Assembly (NCBI GenBank): GCA_039812645.1
Contig: JBDIAV010000144.1
Span: 1 to 5,734, forward strand
DNA length: 5,734 nt
Direction of reading: 5' to 3'
Source of the DNA: Ancrocorticia sp039812645
GTDB taxonomy: Bacteria; Actinomycetota; Actinomycetes; Actinomycetales; Actinomycetaceae
Shown here: one piece after another, positions 5,288 through 5,734 of the stretch
Position numbering within the stretch: the first letter of the stretch is position 1
Layout: each line of letters opens with the position of its first letter
The notes under the pieces: model-generated
The model's input: only the letters and a program-made list of their open reading frames with translations
The model's database searches: none
What the model was told of the DNA's origin: nothing
Position numbers and translations under genes: made by a program

Positions 5288-5668
5288 ATGGCAATCAAGG
5301 ACACTCACGACGATTCGGGACAGTCCCCTGAAAACGAGTTCATGAAGGGTGAGAAGACCGCCGATACTCCTACTATTGGCAACCTGCCCACTCACGAAAT
5401 ACTGCTAGATCACGACCCCGAAGCTCGACGCAAGATCGTCAATCGCCTCAAGCGGGCCAACGGCCAGTTGGCTGGAACAATTAACCTCATTGAGAACGAT
5501 GGGCACTGCCGTGAAGTGGTGCAGCAGCTCGCTGCTGTCTCCAAGGCGATCGACCGCGCCGGTTTCCTCGTCATCGCCACCGCCATGCGCGAATGCATGC
5601 TCGATGAGGGCGAAAATGCCGAGGAGAACCGCGAGAACCTGGAGAAGATGTTCCTCTCACTCGCGTGA
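5288..5668 (+). CDS. CsoR/FrmR-family transcriptional regulator, CstR-like (persulfide-sensor type)
   Basis: A 126-residue all-helical DUF156 repressor. The core is about 44-126: PEARRKIVNRLKRANGQLAG (44-63), then GHCREVVQQLAAVSKAID (72-89) and the helix ending ATAMRECM (97-104). Cysteines C74 and C103 are 29 apart, exactly as C36/C65 in Mycobacterium tuberculosis CsoR and C31/C60 in S. aureus CstR. The CsoR copper ligand His61 corresponds to A99 here, so a CsoR-type copper site is incomplete. Two Cys without that His is the CstR persulfide-sensor pattern, which fits the divergent reductase-rhodanese operon. The start at 5288 is the first available after an in-frame TAG (5270-5272) and has a modest Shine-Dalgarno sequence (ATGAGG, 5277-5282; 5-nt spacing). 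M19 (5342) is an alternative. With the 5288 start, a polar, acidic extension of about 43 residues precedes the core, longer than usual. The ligand is predicted, not shown. Confidence 0.9.
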   Translation: MAIKDTHDDSGQSPENEFMKGEKTADTPTIGNLPTHEILLDHDPEARRKIVNRLKRANGQLAGTINLIENDGHCREVVQQLAAVSKAIDRAGFLVIATAMRECMLDEGENAEENRENLEKMFLSLA

Positions 5669-5683
5669 GTTTCTAGCCGCCAG

Positions 5684-5710
5684 CTGCTTGCGTGCCAATC
5701 TGCTTGCGTG
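5684..5710. repeat. 11-bp direct repeat (16-bp period) downstream of the regulator
   Basis: CTGCTTGCGTG occurs at 5684-5694 and 5700-5710, separated by CCAAT. It lies in the last 66 bp of the window, where no start codon with a ribosome binding site, terminator or other element is convincing. Confidence 0.75.
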
Positions 5711-5734
5711 TCTGTCGGGGTTACGAGTCCGCGG

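Noticed and set aside
5288..5668. Regulator as a copper sensor (CsoR proper)
   Set aside because: The copper-ligand His is Ala99 and no copper exporter or chaperone gene is adjacent; the sulfur-enzyme context favours a CstR-like sensor, though this is not proven.
5657..5734. Minus-strand reading frame open from the window end to a TGA at 5657-5659, ending in a basic tail (RLARKQLAARNSRE)
   Set aside because: Could be the C-terminus of a convergent gene overlapping the regulator by 12 bp, but only 25 codons are visible, they include the 11-bp repeat, and no family can be recognised.

Overview
The window looks like chromosomal DNA of a moderately high-GC Gram-positive bacterium, most likely an actinobacterium (the Actinomycetaceae would fit, but the genus cannot be fixed from sequence alone). 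The reasons are the base composition, the neighbouring NIF3 and C4-zinc-ribbon-family genes (an arrangement also known in mycobacteria as Rv2230c-Rv2229c), and two start codons that lie 6 nt downstream of a TANNNT -10 box with no Shine-Dalgarno sequence, the typical actinobacterial leaderless layout.

Left part (1-2820, all + strand): a polytopic membrane protein carrying a YdcF/DUF218 domain (24-1076), a NIF3/YbgI-type dinuclear-metal protein with all expected metal ligands (1107-1910), and a coiled-coil protein of the CT398/DUF164 zinc-ribbon family (2086-2820) whose zinc-binding cysteines are all missing. The second and third genes each appear to have their own leaderless promoter. A 17-bp repeat overlaps the third gene's stop codon, and a 270-bp gene-free stretch with a perfect 17-bp-stem hairpin (2979-3024) separates this block from the convergent block that follows.

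Right part (3091-5668): a compact thiol/persulfide module. A CsoR-family regulator (5288-5668, +) has the two conserved cysteines but alanine in place of the copper-binding histidine, as in CstR-type persulfide sensors. It is divergent from a minus-strand operon: a 56-aa Cys-rich small protein (5112-4942), a CoA-disulfide (persulfide) reductase fused to a C-terminal rhodanese domain (4935-3262), and a second, 39-aa Cys-rich small protein (3210-3091) paralogous to the first. The divergent intergenic region contains two copies of an ATRCT-N6-AGYAT element plus an extra half-site, overlapping candidate -10 boxes; these are the best candidates for the regulator's operators.

The likely joint role is sensing of reactive sulfur species by the regulator, derepression of the operon, and reduction or transfer of persulfide sulfur by the reductase-rhodanese. 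The two small Cys/His proteins are unexplained partners and are the most interesting part of the window.
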